From Methanogenium organophilum (GTDB taxonomy: Archaea; Halobacteriota; Methanomicrobia; Methanomicrobiales; Methanomicrobiaceae), in assembly GCF_026684035.1 (NCBI RefSeq), contig NZ_CP113361.1, forward strand, positions 2,356,001 to 2,420,000: a stretch of DNA of 64,000 nucleotides, written 5' to 3'. Position numbers and translations under genes: made by a program. How positions within the stretch are numbered: position 1 is the first letter of the stretch; each line of letters begins with the position of its first letter. Positions 18,165 to 26,629 of the stretch are shown here, in pieces. The notes below the pieces were generated by a model that was not told the DNA's origin, did no database searches, and saw nothing but the letters and a program-made list of their open reading frames with translations.

Positions 18165-19019
18165 TTATTTTTCGTTTTTTATCTGGTGGGCTGCAATAAA
18201 TTCCCGGATCAGTTTTGCTGCCACTGCTGCTGTCTGTCCGGCATCAATGGGGCAGACTTCCATATAATCAAAGGCCTCTGCAAGGGGTCCGATTCTTCTT
18301 ATGACATCCCGCACATCAAAATGCGTAATGCCAAACGGTTCCGGTGTACCCAGGCCGGGGGTTAGGCAACAGTCAATTGCATCTGCATCAATGGACAGAT
18401 ACACACTTCTTCCTGCAATCTTTCTGGAAATTTCGTCAAGAATGTCAGTAATCCCCCGTTCTCTGACGCAATCCGCGGAATAGAGGTTCAGGTTCTTTGC
18501 AAACTCATATTCTTCTTCCGTACCGCTTCGCGCGCCGATAATAAATGTCTCTTTTGCCCCTGCTTCATTCACTCTGCGCGTGATGCAGGCATGGTTATAT
18601 GGCGTGTTTCCGAATTCTTCTCTCAGGTCAAGGTGGGCATCACAGACGACAAAGCATTCTGAAGAAAATGCCCTGTACGAACCAAGAGTAATGCTGTGTT
18701 CCCCTCCCAGAACAATGGGGATTTTCCCATCCTTTCGAATCTGGCAGGTAATCTCTTCAACTGCGGAAATTACGTCTTCGGGAACTGACGCCACCTCCAG
18801 GTTGCCGAGATCATGAATTCCCGCTTCACTCAGCGTGTACCCGAATTCCGGAAGAAACTGTTCGAAATTATAGCTGACTTTTCGGATTGCGTCAGGTCCA
18901 TCGCGTGTACCGGCCATGAATGATGTTGTTCCATCGAACGGTACTCCAAAGATGACATAGCGGGCATCCTGATAGGGCGTATCAGCATCCGCAAAAAGAT
19001 TGTTGTTGAAATATTGCAT
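18165..19019 (-). CDS. speB: Agmatinase (ureohydrolase family)
   Basis: Members of this family hydrolyse agmatine to putrescine and urea at a two-manganese site. The expected ligands are visible: His108 (GGEHS), Asp127-His129-Asp131 (DAHLD) and Asp211/Asp213 (SIDADAID). The family pattern DP after the last Asp is DC here, which is unusual but outside the metal ligands. The 284-residue length is normal. It lies two bases after the aIF5A gene, an apt partner because spermidine derived from putrescine is the donor for hypusine-type modification of aIF5A. Confidence 0.88.
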   Translation of the reverse strand: MQYFNNNLFADADTPYQDARYVIFGVPFDGTTSFMAGTRDGPDAIRKVSYNFEQFLPEFGYTLSEAGIHDLGNLEVASVPEDVISAVEEITCQIRKDGKIPIVLGGEHSITLGSYRAFSSECFVVCDAHLDLREEFGNTPYNHACITRRVNEAGAKETFIIGARSGTEEEYEFAKNLNLYSADCVRERGITDILDEISRKIAGRSVYLSIDADAIDCCLTPGLGTPEPFGITHFDVRDVIRRIGPLAEAFDYMEVCPIDAGQTAAVAAKLIREFIAAHQIKNEK

Positions 19020-19021
19020 TC

Positions 19022-19405
19022 TTAGATGTCAAGTTTGCGCTTTCCGAGTGATGCGATGTATGGAATCTCAGCTCCGGCTTCAATACTTCCAAGTTGAGCA
19101 TCCGTAACATCAAGGTCAAACATTTCATAATCCTTGACATCCATAAACTGGACTGTATTGCCTGCAATAGAGATTACCTGTGCACTTTTGCGTTCGACAA
19201 TGGGTACATAGGTCTTTGCGGAAACCGGCTGCACAATTGAACGCTTCATACCGTCGAAGATGCCGACAACATCAATTCTTGACTTTGCAGCGCCGTGTTT
19301 TCCGGGCTTTGATGTCGAAATTGACAGAATTTTACAAGGTTCATCATCAACAACCACGTACCTGCCTTCTTTCAGTTTTCCAATTTCTGTCTGCTGTTTA
19401 CTCAT
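19022..19405 (-). CDS. eif5A: Translation factor aIF5A
   Basis: aIF5A binds the ribosome and helps at slow peptide-bond steps; it is active when one lysine is changed to hypusine or deoxyhypusine. The modification loop is STSKPGKHGAAK with the target at Lys36. The 127-residue length from the ATG at 19405 matches the family; the longer open frame upstream has no support and would run into the divergent phosphatase gene. It forms an operon with agmatinase. Confidence 0.94.
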   Translation of the reverse strand: MSKQQTEIGKLKEGRYVVVDDEPCKILSISTSKPGKHGAAKSRIDVVGIFDGMKRSIVQPVSAKTYVPIVERKSAQVISIAGNTVQFMDVKDYEMFDLDVTDAQLGSIEAGAEIPYIASLGKRKLDI

Positions 19406-19484
19406 GATGATCAATCTCGCAATACATATCTCGGTAAAGTTAAATAAATACACTGGTAATGTGCACGTAACAGCAGGTCCAGAT

Positions 19485-20270
19485 ATGAGTTTTTTTTCCC
19501 TATTCGATGAGATTACGTCTGCAGTATCAGATGCAACGAAAGATCTGGTTGATACACCGGATGCTGGAATTACGGTTGGAATGGGGGCAGACAATACTCC
19601 CACAAAAGCAATTGACAAGATTGCAGAAGACATTATTTTTTCGTATCTAAAAAGTGCGGAAGCATGTGGTGAAGTAATCAGCGAAGAGGCTGGCAGATGC
19701 AGAATTTCTGATGCAGATGGTGTAATTATTCTTGATCCGATTGATGGGACATACAATGCCATTCATGGAATACCGTATTTCGCAATCTCTGCAGCGTATA
19801 TGGAGGATGGGAATGTAATGTCCGCATATATCAGTAATCTGGGCCATCACGAAGTATTTACCGCTACAAAAGGAGGTGGTGCCCTCCTGAACAAAAAACC
19901 CATACAGGTGTCCGATATTCGGTCGCTGGATGCAGCAACGGTAAGCCTGTATGGTAAACGATATCATTTTGAACAAATCGCAGAGATTGCCGGTACGGCA
20001 AGACGGTGGCGCCATCTGGGTGCATCAGCCCTTGAGATCGCCTATATCGGATGCGGAAGAATAGATGCCTTTGTCGACATGCGTGAAACACTCAGATATA
20101 CCGATGCGGCAGCAGGCATCCTGATCTGTGAAGAAGCAGGCGGAACGGTCACGTCTGCTTTTGGAGATCAGGTTCTATTTTCAGAAGATGTTCGGGAAGG
20201 GTGCGCCCTGATTGCGACAAACGGATTATTACAGAATGAAATTATTAATAATCTGGAGGTCTCGGGATGA
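19485..20270 (+). CDS. Inositol-monophosphatase family enzyme (FBPase/IMPase or NADP phosphatase)
   Basis: The 261-residue protein has the metal-binding boxes of the lithium-sensitive phosphatase superfamily: Glu67-Glu68 (ISEEAG), DPIDGT at 84-89, and YTDAAAGIL near 207 in place of the WDxAAG box. I chose the ATG at 19485 because the upstream extension overlaps the divergent aIF5A gene. Archaeal members act on inositol phosphate, fructose bisphosphate or NADP. The stop overlaps the NAD kinase start by four bases, which favours a link to NADP metabolism. Confidence 0.85.
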   Translation: MSFFSLFDEITSAVSDATKDLVDTPDAGITVGMGADNTPTKAIDKIAEDIIFSYLKSAEACGEVISEEAGRCRISDADGVIILDPIDGTYNAIHGIPYFAISAAYMEDGNVMSAYISNLGHHEVFTATKGGGALLNKKPIQVSDIRSLDAATVSLYGKRYHFEQIAEIAGTARRWRHLGASALEIAYIGCGRIDAFVDMRETLRYTDAAAGILICEEAGGTVTSAFGDQVLFSEDVREGCALIATNGLLQNEIINNLEVSG

Positions 20271-21082
20271 AGATAAAGATTATTCCCCGTCCTGATGATA
20301 TGCGTGCAGTTGAGTACGCCCGCGAGCTGGGGATGAAACTTCTTGATGACGGACATGCCGTCTGGTTTGAAGAGGGGAGCACCCTGAATGAACCGGCTTG
20401 CATATTTCCTCTGACGGATGCAGAGGCGGATATTGCCGTTGTTATTGGTGGAGATGGTTCTGTTCTGCATGCCGTGCAGTCCATGAAACCGCAGATACCT
20501 CTCGTTGGAATTAATTTCGGAAGAGTGGGTTTTCTTGCGGATCTGGAATCCGATGAGGCGTATTCATTTATCTCTCAACTGAAACCGGATACTATTGAGA
20601 CAGAATCCCGAATGCGGATTCAGATTGTTGTCGACCAACAAGTATACAATTGCGCATTGAATGAAGCTGTCATCGTCACTGAACGTCCGGCAAAGATGCT
20701 TCAGTTCTCAGTGATTGTTGATGGTATCCATGTTGAGACGTTTCGTTCGGATGGACTGATACTCAGCACACCCACCGGATCAACTGCTTATGCAATGAGC
20801 GCCGGAGGTCCAATCGTAGATCCGAAGGTGAAAGGATTTTTACTTGTTCCTTTGGCACCGTTTATGCTTTCGTCCCGCCCGCATCTCATTTCAAGTGAAC
20901 GAAATCTTTCAGTCCAGCTTGATAGCTATAAACCGGCCAATCTTGTTATTGACGGCAAGTTTGTGGGACAATTGCATAATAAATCTCTGATTACGGTAAA
21001 AGAATCACCGGAACCGGCGCTCTTCATTAATGCCAATGAAAATTTTTTCCGAAAGGTGGACCGGAAGCTTCGGACACTATAA
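20267..21082 (+). CDS. nadK: NAD kinase
   Basis: NAD kinase phosphorylates NAD to NADP. The 271-residue protein has the GGDG motif at 61-64, the NFGRVGFLADLES segment, the NE motif (NEAVIVTERPAK) and the glycine-rich STPTGSTAYAMSAGGP segment, all diagnostic. It is translationally coupled to the phosphatase gene upstream. Confidence 0.94.
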   Translation: MKIKIIPRPDDMRAVEYARELGMKLLDDGHAVWFEEGSTLNEPACIFPLTDAEADIAVVIGGDGSVLHAVQSMKPQIPLVGINFGRVGFLADLESDEAYSFISQLKPDTIETESRMRIQIVVDQQVYNCALNEAVIVTERPAKMLQFSVIVDGIHVETFRSDGLILSTPTGSTAYAMSAGGPIVDPKVKGFLLVPLAPFMLSSRPHLISSERNLSVQLDSYKPANLVIDGKFVGQLHNKSLITVKESPEPALFINANENFFRKVDRKLRTL

Positions 21083-21169
21083 CCATTTGTTTTTCCTTTT
21101 TTTGTCAATGGCATAATGTTTATGTATGTCCCGACTGATGTGAGAACATATCAGAAAGATGGTGATACA

Positions 21170-21898
21170 ATGATAGATGAAAATAAATTAGATCTAGATT
21201 ATCAGAAGATTGCTGAAGCATTCAAAGACGCAGGTATCTCTGGTTCCCCTGTTGCGGTAAAATTTGCAAAAACAGAAGCAGGAATACCGGCTGGAGTGGA
21301 AGAAATATCCGAGCCTGCCCGTCACTGTAAGATGGTCTCGATGGCACGCACGGAGGGAGATATTCTCTTTGCCCGGCCCGATAAGCACCAGTGCATGGGT
21401 GGTGCATGGGCCCTTGGTCTGATTGAACTGACGCCTTCTCTGAAATCCGGTGAATTCTATTTCAAGCTGGGCAAATTTTCATCGTGGGCCGGGTGTATGC
21501 GGACAATTGATTCCGTCCCTCATGTGCACCCCCCCGGCAGCGAAGAAGTCAGCACCTATGCAACAGTCTATGCACCTCTGGAAAAAACACCGTTTGATCC
21601 CCACGTGGTAATCATCATGGCACAGCCCCTTGTCATGCTGAAGATTGCACAGGCAGTTCTCTACAAAATGGGAGGCCGTATCCATACACAGATGTCCGGA
21701 ATCCAATCGGTATGTGCCGATACCTGTGCCTATCCGTACATGTCCGGTGAAGTCAACTTTTCACTGGGGTGTGATGGTTCGAGAAAGTTTTCCGGTATTG
21801 ACGATGACCTGATGGTCATGGGTATCCCTGCTGAAATGCTGCAGGATGTAGCAGATGCGTTGCCGGTGATTCTGGGAGCCGCAGGGTCTAAAAAATAA
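21170..21898 (+). CDS. DUF169 family protein
   Basis: A 242-residue soluble protein of the DUF169 family, which is common in methanogens and has no settled function. Visible features are RHCKMVSMAR, a cysteine in HQCMGGAWALGL, SSWAGCMRTIDSVPHV, and SVCADTCAYPYMSGEVNFSLGCDGSR. The cysteines and glycines suggest binding of a metal or cofactor. I chose the ATG at 21170, preceded by GGTGAT, over the ATG at 21116, which has no ribosome site. It converges on the hydrogenase protease gene with no gap. Confidence 0.8.
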   Translation: MIDENKLDLDYQKIAEAFKDAGISGSPVAVKFAKTEAGIPAGVEEISEPARHCKMVSMARTEGDILFARPDKHQCMGGAWALGLIELTPSLKSGEFYFKLGKFSSWAGCMRTIDSVPHVHPPGSEEVSTYATVYAPLEKTPFDPHVVIIMAQPLVMLKIAQAVLYKMGGRIHTQMSGIQSVCADTCAYPYMSGEVNFSLGCDGSRKFSGIDDDLMVMGIPAEMLQDVADALPVILGAAGSKK

Positions 21899-22351
21899 TT
21901 ATTCTTTTTTTATTTCGTTCAGGATTATCACGCACGCATCTTCTACTGCAGTTTCCATCTCAGGACTCATACATGCAGAAAATTCCTCGATTTTACCGGC
22001 TTCGATACCAATGATTGTGATTTCCGGACAGATTCCCAACTCTTCAGCAACATTTACTGCATCAAGTACTCCGATATCGGATAACGAGAGAGGAAAGAAT
22101 TCATTGGACGGAGGCTTTGAAAATATGAGTATTTCCCCAATATGGCTGCCATATCCTGTTGTAGCATCAACGAGGAAGATGTGGTCATAACCTTCCATCA
22201 TGGGAAGCATCCCGAGTCCTCCCACACCCCCTTCGATAACATCTATCTCAGGATGCGTTTTCTGCAGGTTTTCAATAACACGGACACCCACGGCGTCATT
22301 TCCCATTAATGGATTGCCACATCCGATTACCCGTACACGCTTATTTGTCAT
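21899..22351 (-). CDS. Hydrogenase maturation protease
   Basis: These endopeptidases clip the C-terminus of the large subunit of [NiFe] hydrogenases after nickel insertion. The 150-residue protein starts with the family motif GCGNPLMGNDAVGV and later has FLVDATTGYG and IGIEAG. The ATG at 22351 places the motif at the normal distance from the N-terminus. It could serve the F420-reducing or another hydrogenase; no hydrogenase subunit is in the window, so the target is unknown. Confidence 0.85.
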   Translation of the reverse strand: MTNKRVRVIGCGNPLMGNDAVGVRVIENLQKTHPEIDVIEGGVGGLGMLPMMEGYDHIFLVDATTGYGSHIGEILIFSKPPSNEFFPLSLSDIGVLDAVNVAEELGICPEITIIGIEAGKIEEFSACMSPEMETAVEDACVIILNEIKKE

Positions 22352-22472
22352 TTTGATCTTTCCCGATAATTCCGGATAATTCCTGCATAGAAAAACCTGA
22401 ACACAGGTCTCCACTCAATAGTATAATGCTTATCCCTTTTGCGGTACAACAAAAGAGCAGGAGGGAATATAA

Positions 22473-22973
22473 TTGCAGGTTTCGATGAAACTGGAAATGA
22501 AAGATTCACCTGGTCAGCTGGTCGCTGCTCTAAAGCCGATATCTGACATGGGTGGCAATATACTTTCAGTAATTCATGAACGCGACCCGGAGGCAGACGG
22601 GGGTCTTCTTGACGTTCAGATAATGTGTGAGATTTCGGAAGGAACACTCGATACATTACTTTCCCAATATCGATCACAGGGAATCAGTGTTCTGCGAGTT
22701 GGTGAGGAACGGTTTCTTGTCCGCCGATCAATCATTCTTATTGGGCATCTGATTCACACGGATATTAGCGATACCATCGATAAAATTGATTCAACCGGGT
22801 ACGCTGAGGTGCATGAACTGTCGATGGTGATGCCTGCAATAAATGAACCGTCATCCGCGAAAATGACGATAAAATCAGATTGCATCACAGATGTAAATCG
22901 TGCTCTCGCGATCCTTCGTGATGTGGCACGAGAGAAAGAATTGTTAATTATCGAATCTCTGGAGGGGAACTGA
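22473..22973 (+). CDS. ACT-domain protein, probable amino-acid-sensing partner of homoserine dehydrogenase
   Basis: The 166-residue protein begins with an ACT fold (LEMKDSPGQLVAALKPISDMGGNILSV), a small-molecule-binding domain, and has a second ACT-like half after residue 85. The start is a TTG with GGAGGG seven bases upstream; the next in-frame ATG at 22485 is farther from that site. The stop overlaps the homoserine dehydrogenase ATG, so it may act as a separate regulatory subunit for feedback control by threonine or a related amino acid (inference). Confidence 0.82.
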   Translation: MQVSMKLEMKDSPGQLVAALKPISDMGGNILSVIHERDPEADGGLLDVQIMCEISEGTLDTLLSQYRSQGISVLRVGEERFLVRRSIILIGHLIHTDISDTIDKIDSTGYAEVHELSMVMPAINEPSSAKMTIKSDCITDVNRALAILRDVAREKELLIIESLEGN

Positions 22974-23959
22974 TGCGCATTGCAATCATCGGGTTTGGAT
23001 CGGTAGGGAGAGGTGTTGCAGAGGCGATCGCAGACAATCAGAACGGACTTACTGTGACCGCGGTAGCAGACTCCAAAAGTGCTGCCATTGATGAATCGGG
23101 CCTGAACATCGCAGAAATTCTCAGAAATAAGGCGGAGACCGGTATATGCGGTTCTCCTGACATTACTGTCTCTGATATCATTTCGTCAGATGCATATGAT
23201 ATTCTGGTTGAAGTATCTCCCACAAATGCGGAAACCGCTGAACCCGCACTGGGGTATATCAGGGGGGCACTTGCAGGCGGCAAATATGTTGTCACCTCAA
23301 ATAAAGGCCCTATCGCTCTTAAGTTTGAGGAACTGCATGCACTTGCCGAAGCTCACGGCGTCACTCTTCGATATGAGGCAACCGTATGCGGTGCAATACC
23401 TCTCATACACACCATTGAGCATGGTATTGCCGGAAATGAGATCTCCCGTCTGTATGGGATATTTAACGGAACCTGCAATTATATCCTGACCCGGATGGCA
23501 GAAGAGGGTCTTACCTATCAGCAGGCACTTCTTGAGGCGCGTGAACTTGGGTATGCTGAAGCGGATCCTACCTATGATGTTCAGGGAATTGATGCCGCAA
23601 TAAAACTGGTCATTCTTGCAAATGCAGTATGGGGCATGAAGAAATGCCTCGATGATGTGGATATTATCGGTATTGACCGGGTTACCTCGGCAGCGATTGC
23701 CCTTGCAGAAAAAGAGGACCAGACGATCCGGTTGATCGGTGAAATTGATCCGGCTGATGACATACTCCGTGTATCTCCCCGTATTATCCCGAAATCCCAT
23801 CCCCTTGTTGTCCGGGATACACTCAATGCGGTAACGATTGAGACCGATCTTGCAGGAGAGATCACCCTCATCGGAAAGGGTGCGGGTTCATCTGAAACAG
23901 CCAGCGCAATATTATCAGATCTGCTCTTCATTTGTGATTGTTATGGCAGGCGTGATTGA
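22973..23959 (+). CDS. hom: Homoserine dehydrogenase
   Basis: This enzyme reduces aspartate semialdehyde to homoserine on the way to threonine and methionine. The 328-residue protein has the N-terminal Rossmann motif GFGSVGRGVAEAI, the NKGPIA segment, and the catalytic signature GYAEADPTYDVQGIDAAIKL. It lacks a C-terminal ACT domain, consistent with the separate ACT gene just upstream. It overlaps the next gene by 17 bases. Confidence 0.94.
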   Translation: MRIAIIGFGSVGRGVAEAIADNQNGLTVTAVADSKSAAIDESGLNIAEILRNKAETGICGSPDITVSDIISSDAYDILVEVSPTNAETAEPALGYIRGALAGGKYVVTSNKGPIALKFEELHALAEAHGVTLRYEATVCGAIPLIHTIEHGIAGNEISRLYGIFNGTCNYILTRMAEEGLTYQQALLEARELGYAEADPTYDVQGIDAAIKLVILANAVWGMKKCLDDVDIIGIDRVTSAAIALAEKEDQTIRLIGEIDPADDILRVSPRIIPKSHPLVVRDTLNAVTIETDLAGEITLIGKGAGSSETASAILSDLLFICDCYGRRD

Positions 23960-25058
23960 GAAACGTCGTGAGCTTCTGGGCATAATGAGGGAATTTACCC
24001 TCGAATATGGTTTTTTTACAATTAATGATATCGCGGACGCAACAGATATTCCACGAAGTACCATTCAGGACTGGATCAATCGTCTGGTAACAGAACAGTG
24101 CGTTGCCGTCAAAGAAGAAAAGAAAGGACGTGCACCTGCACGATATATGACAACCAATGTGATGATGGCCGGTTCGTGCAGACGGATATTTACCACCACT
24201 GACGGGGACTTGGTGGCTATCTATCACCAGTGCATGAGCACCGGGTGTGCTGCGTTCTGTGAGTATCATCACCGTCTTGCAGGAGGGGTTATCCATGATG
24301 TCAAACGCGACGGGAGAATACTGGTTGAATACGCACGTCTCGGAACCGCCGATTCTGACATCGGTCTCTACCCAAAACCGGCGGTTGGCGTTACCGCAGT
24401 GAGAAGGGAAGGAGACTATATCATTCAGACCATCCGGTGTGTGGGAGGTCCTGCCTATTCTCTTACCGATATGATGGCGATGGCGGTCGGTGTCTGTGAA
24501 GTGCGCCTGAAGGATAATGGCGGGATTACCGAAGGGGAAGTGGTATCCCGTGCCCTTACCCATCTTGTCATCGGCATTGATGATACCGATTCAAAAGAGG
24601 GAGGTGCAACCTTTGCCCTTGCCCTTGGTCTTCTTCAGTATCTGGGAAAGATGCATGAAGTTATTCCGATTAATCATTCCGTTGCAATGCTTTTCCCCGG
24701 TCTCAACCGATGCACGGCTGGAAATTCCTGCAGTTTTATCGAAATTGCAGTGAACCCTGATGCCGTCGAACATGTTATCGGGCGTGCGGTGCGGTTTATT
24801 GCGTCAGAATCCCTCTCCAAAGAGTGGGGTATTGCGGTGAAAAAAGGATTTTGTATTTCTGATGCCCTCCGCGGGTTTGGTCTTGCAGCGCGTGACCATG
24901 AAGTGACAACAGAGATGGCAATTACTTTGGCAGATTCAGAGAACATCATTCTTCATGGCGGGAACGGAAGAATTGGAGCAATAGCGGCAATCGGTCTTTT
25001 GCGGGAAAATAATACTGTCCTTCTGAACCCTGGGTGTTCATCTGATCTACATCACTGA
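23943..25058 (+). CDS. Winged-helix protein with a TiaS-like GIDDTDS domain
   Basis: The 371-residue protein has an N-terminal helix-turn-helix (about 15-65, DIADATDIPRSTIQDWINRL), a middle Cys/His-containing part (STGCAAFCEYHH), and a C-terminal domain beginning GIDDTDSKEGGATFALALGL. GIDDTDS is the phosphate-binding motif of TiaS, which attaches agmatine to the tRNA-Ile2 anticodon. The rest is short for TiaS and lacks its OB and zinc-ribbon parts, so this is more likely a relative, possibly the methanogen-specific marker 11 group, which I cannot confirm. The ATG at 23943 overlaps the homoserine dehydrogenase end. Confidence 0.65.
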   Translation: MAGVIEKRRELLGIMREFTLEYGFFTINDIADATDIPRSTIQDWINRLVTEQCVAVKEEKKGRAPARYMTTNVMMAGSCRRIFTTTDGDLVAIYHQCMSTGCAAFCEYHHRLAGGVIHDVKRDGRILVEYARLGTADSDIGLYPKPAVGVTAVRREGDYIIQTIRCVGGPAYSLTDMMAMAVGVCEVRLKDNGGITEGEVVSRALTHLVIGIDDTDSKEGGATFALALGLLQYLGKMHEVIPINHSVAMLFPGLNRCTAGNSCSFIEIAVNPDAVEHVIGRAVRFIASESLSKEWGIAVKKGFCISDALRGFGLAARDHEVTTEMAITLADSENIILHGGNGRIGAIAAIGLLRENNTVLLNPGCSSDLHH

Positions 25059-25121
25059 TCTTTTAATACACTCTTTTGCAGCAAAAAATTGAACTATTAT
25101 CCCCGTGATTTCTATAACTGT

Positions 25122-25655
25122 ATGAAGAAACTGTTACTGAATAAGATGACAGGAGTGCTCTGTCTTCTGTTAATATGTGTCTGCGCAGCAGGATGTGCAG
25201 ACCAGTCGCAGGCAACTGACGTTGCGTCTGCGGGTGATACGGTACAGGTGGACTATAAAGGATATTATGATGATGGAGAAGTCTTTGATTCATCCTATGA
25301 ACGGGGCGAACCACTTGAATTTGTTGTTGCAGCGGGTCAGATGATCCCCGGGTTTGACGCCGCGGTTGAAGGTATGGCTGTTGGTGAGAAGAAGACCGTC
25401 CGGTTGTCTCCTGATGAGGCATATGGAGAATGGGATGAAAGTTTGGTTATGACGGTAGACAATAGTACATTTGCTGAAAATTCAACTCCGGTAATTGGTG
25501 AGACCTATTACACGTTAACGGATCAGGGATATGTACAGTTTACGGTGGTTGCAATCAATGGCACGGAAATATCTATTGATACGAATCATCCAATGGCCGG
25601 AAAAACGCTGAATTTTGACATTGAACTTGTGGCAATCAATCCTGCAGATGTCTGA
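25122..25655 (+). CDS. Lipoprotein FKBP-type peptidyl-prolyl isomerase
   Basis: The 177-residue protein has a lipoprotein signal peptide with the lipobox CAAGC (Cys at about 26), so it should be attached to the outer face of the membrane. The FKBP core follows (GDTVQVDYKGYYDDGEVFDSS, MIPGFDAAVEGMAVGEKKTV) with the larger insert seen in archaeal and SlyD-like FKBPs. It probably aids folding of exported proteins. The ATG at 25122 gives a normal signal peptide. Its last base is the first base of the next FKBP gene. Confidence 0.9.
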   Translation: MKKLLLNKMTGVLCLLLICVCAAGCADQSQATDVASAGDTVQVDYKGYYDDGEVFDSSYERGEPLEFVVAAGQMIPGFDAAVEGMAVGEKKTVRLSPDEAYGEWDESLVMTVDNSTFAENSTPVIGETYYTLTDQGYVQFTVVAINGTEISIDTNHPMAGKTLNFDIELVAINPADV

Positions 25656-26125
25656 TGTCTGAAAAAATGGTGCCTCAAATATCTGTGGGTGATACAGTCA
25701 CCCTGCATTTTTCCTCAACTGACGCAGAGACCGGTGAATTGCTGGAGTACACATATGAGGAAGAACCGAAGGCGTACACCATTGGTAAAGGAGAGATCAA
25801 TCCCAGGTTTGAGGAAGCACTTATCGGATGCAGAGCTGATGATGAAATCACAGTGGATTTGACGGCAAAAGAGGCCTATGGGACCTACAACAAAGAACTG
25901 GTTCTGACGATCAAGCGAAAGAGGTTGCCAAAGAATGCTGTTCCGGAAGAGGGCACAATCATTCCCCTGAAACTGCCCCGTGGGGGCGAGGCACACGTAA
26001 AAATTTTGTCTGTCTCCAAATCGACGGTTGTTGTCGATGCAAATCATCCGTTTGCAGGAAGGGATATTCAGTACAAAATCTGGGTGTGTTCCGTCACTCC
26101 TTCTGCATCGAATATTCACGACTAA
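25655..26125 (+). CDS. Cytoplasmic FKBP-type peptidyl-prolyl isomerase (SlyD-like)
   Basis: A 156-residue FKBP without a signal peptide, so it should be cytoplasmic. It has the N-terminal half FKBP strand (VSVGDTVTLHF type), the KEAYGTYNKEL segment, an insert-in-flap chaperone domain, and the closing DANHPFAGRDIQY motif typical of SlyD-like enzymes. It overlaps the lipoprotein FKBP gene by one base, so an extracellular and a cytoplasmic isomerase are produced from one message. Confidence 0.9.
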   Translation: MSEKMVPQISVGDTVTLHFSSTDAETGELLEYTYEEEPKAYTIGKGEINPRFEEALIGCRADDEITVDLTAKEAYGTYNKELVLTIKRKRLPKNAVPEEGTIIPLKLPRGGEAHVKILSVSKSTVVVDANHPFAGRDIQYKIWVCSVTPSASNIHD

Positions 26126-26629
26126 CGGTGCGGTTCGGATTTGGGATCTGCCTTCCCATTTACGTTTTTAATTTTTGGATTATATGATCCTGACGAAAGG
26201 ACCGGAGAATGGGGACTGGTTGCGTTCATCCCCTGTGAATATTTTTCCTGTAATTATATCGGGTGTTTTCAAACATTTATCATTCCGGCCGGATACGTTC
26301 TCACGTGATGTTTTGGTTCCTTTGCTAAAGAGTCTCTTCTGATTATTCTGACGAATAATCTGTATCCCGGTGAATGAAATAATCGGAATAAATGAATGGC
26401 TGTCTTCCATTCGTGTCGGTTATTGGGTCGGTTATTGCCAATAAGGATACATTTTTTGCAACATTTCACTGTTGAATTTCATACCGGCGGATATGAACCA
26501 AATATGATAAATGTCTTCGAACGGATAGAAAAATGAAGATGGCAAATCATTGTGGAGTGTTATCCGATTCTTCCGTTGACTTGCCTGAATCTGTTATTTA
26601 CAGCGATTATATTTTCCGGAGATACAACA
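26126..26629. other. Gene-free region (504 bp)
   Basis: I see no supported gene here. The sequence is AT-rich with short open frames that lack ribosome sites. It must hold the end of the FKBP transcript and the promoter of the DUF3089 gene. Confidence 0.5.

Noticed and set aside
23943-25058. Straight assignment as tRNA-Ile2 agmatidine synthetase TiaS
   Set aside because: Only the GIDDTDS motif is shared; the N-terminal winged helix and missing OB and zinc-ribbon parts argue against it.
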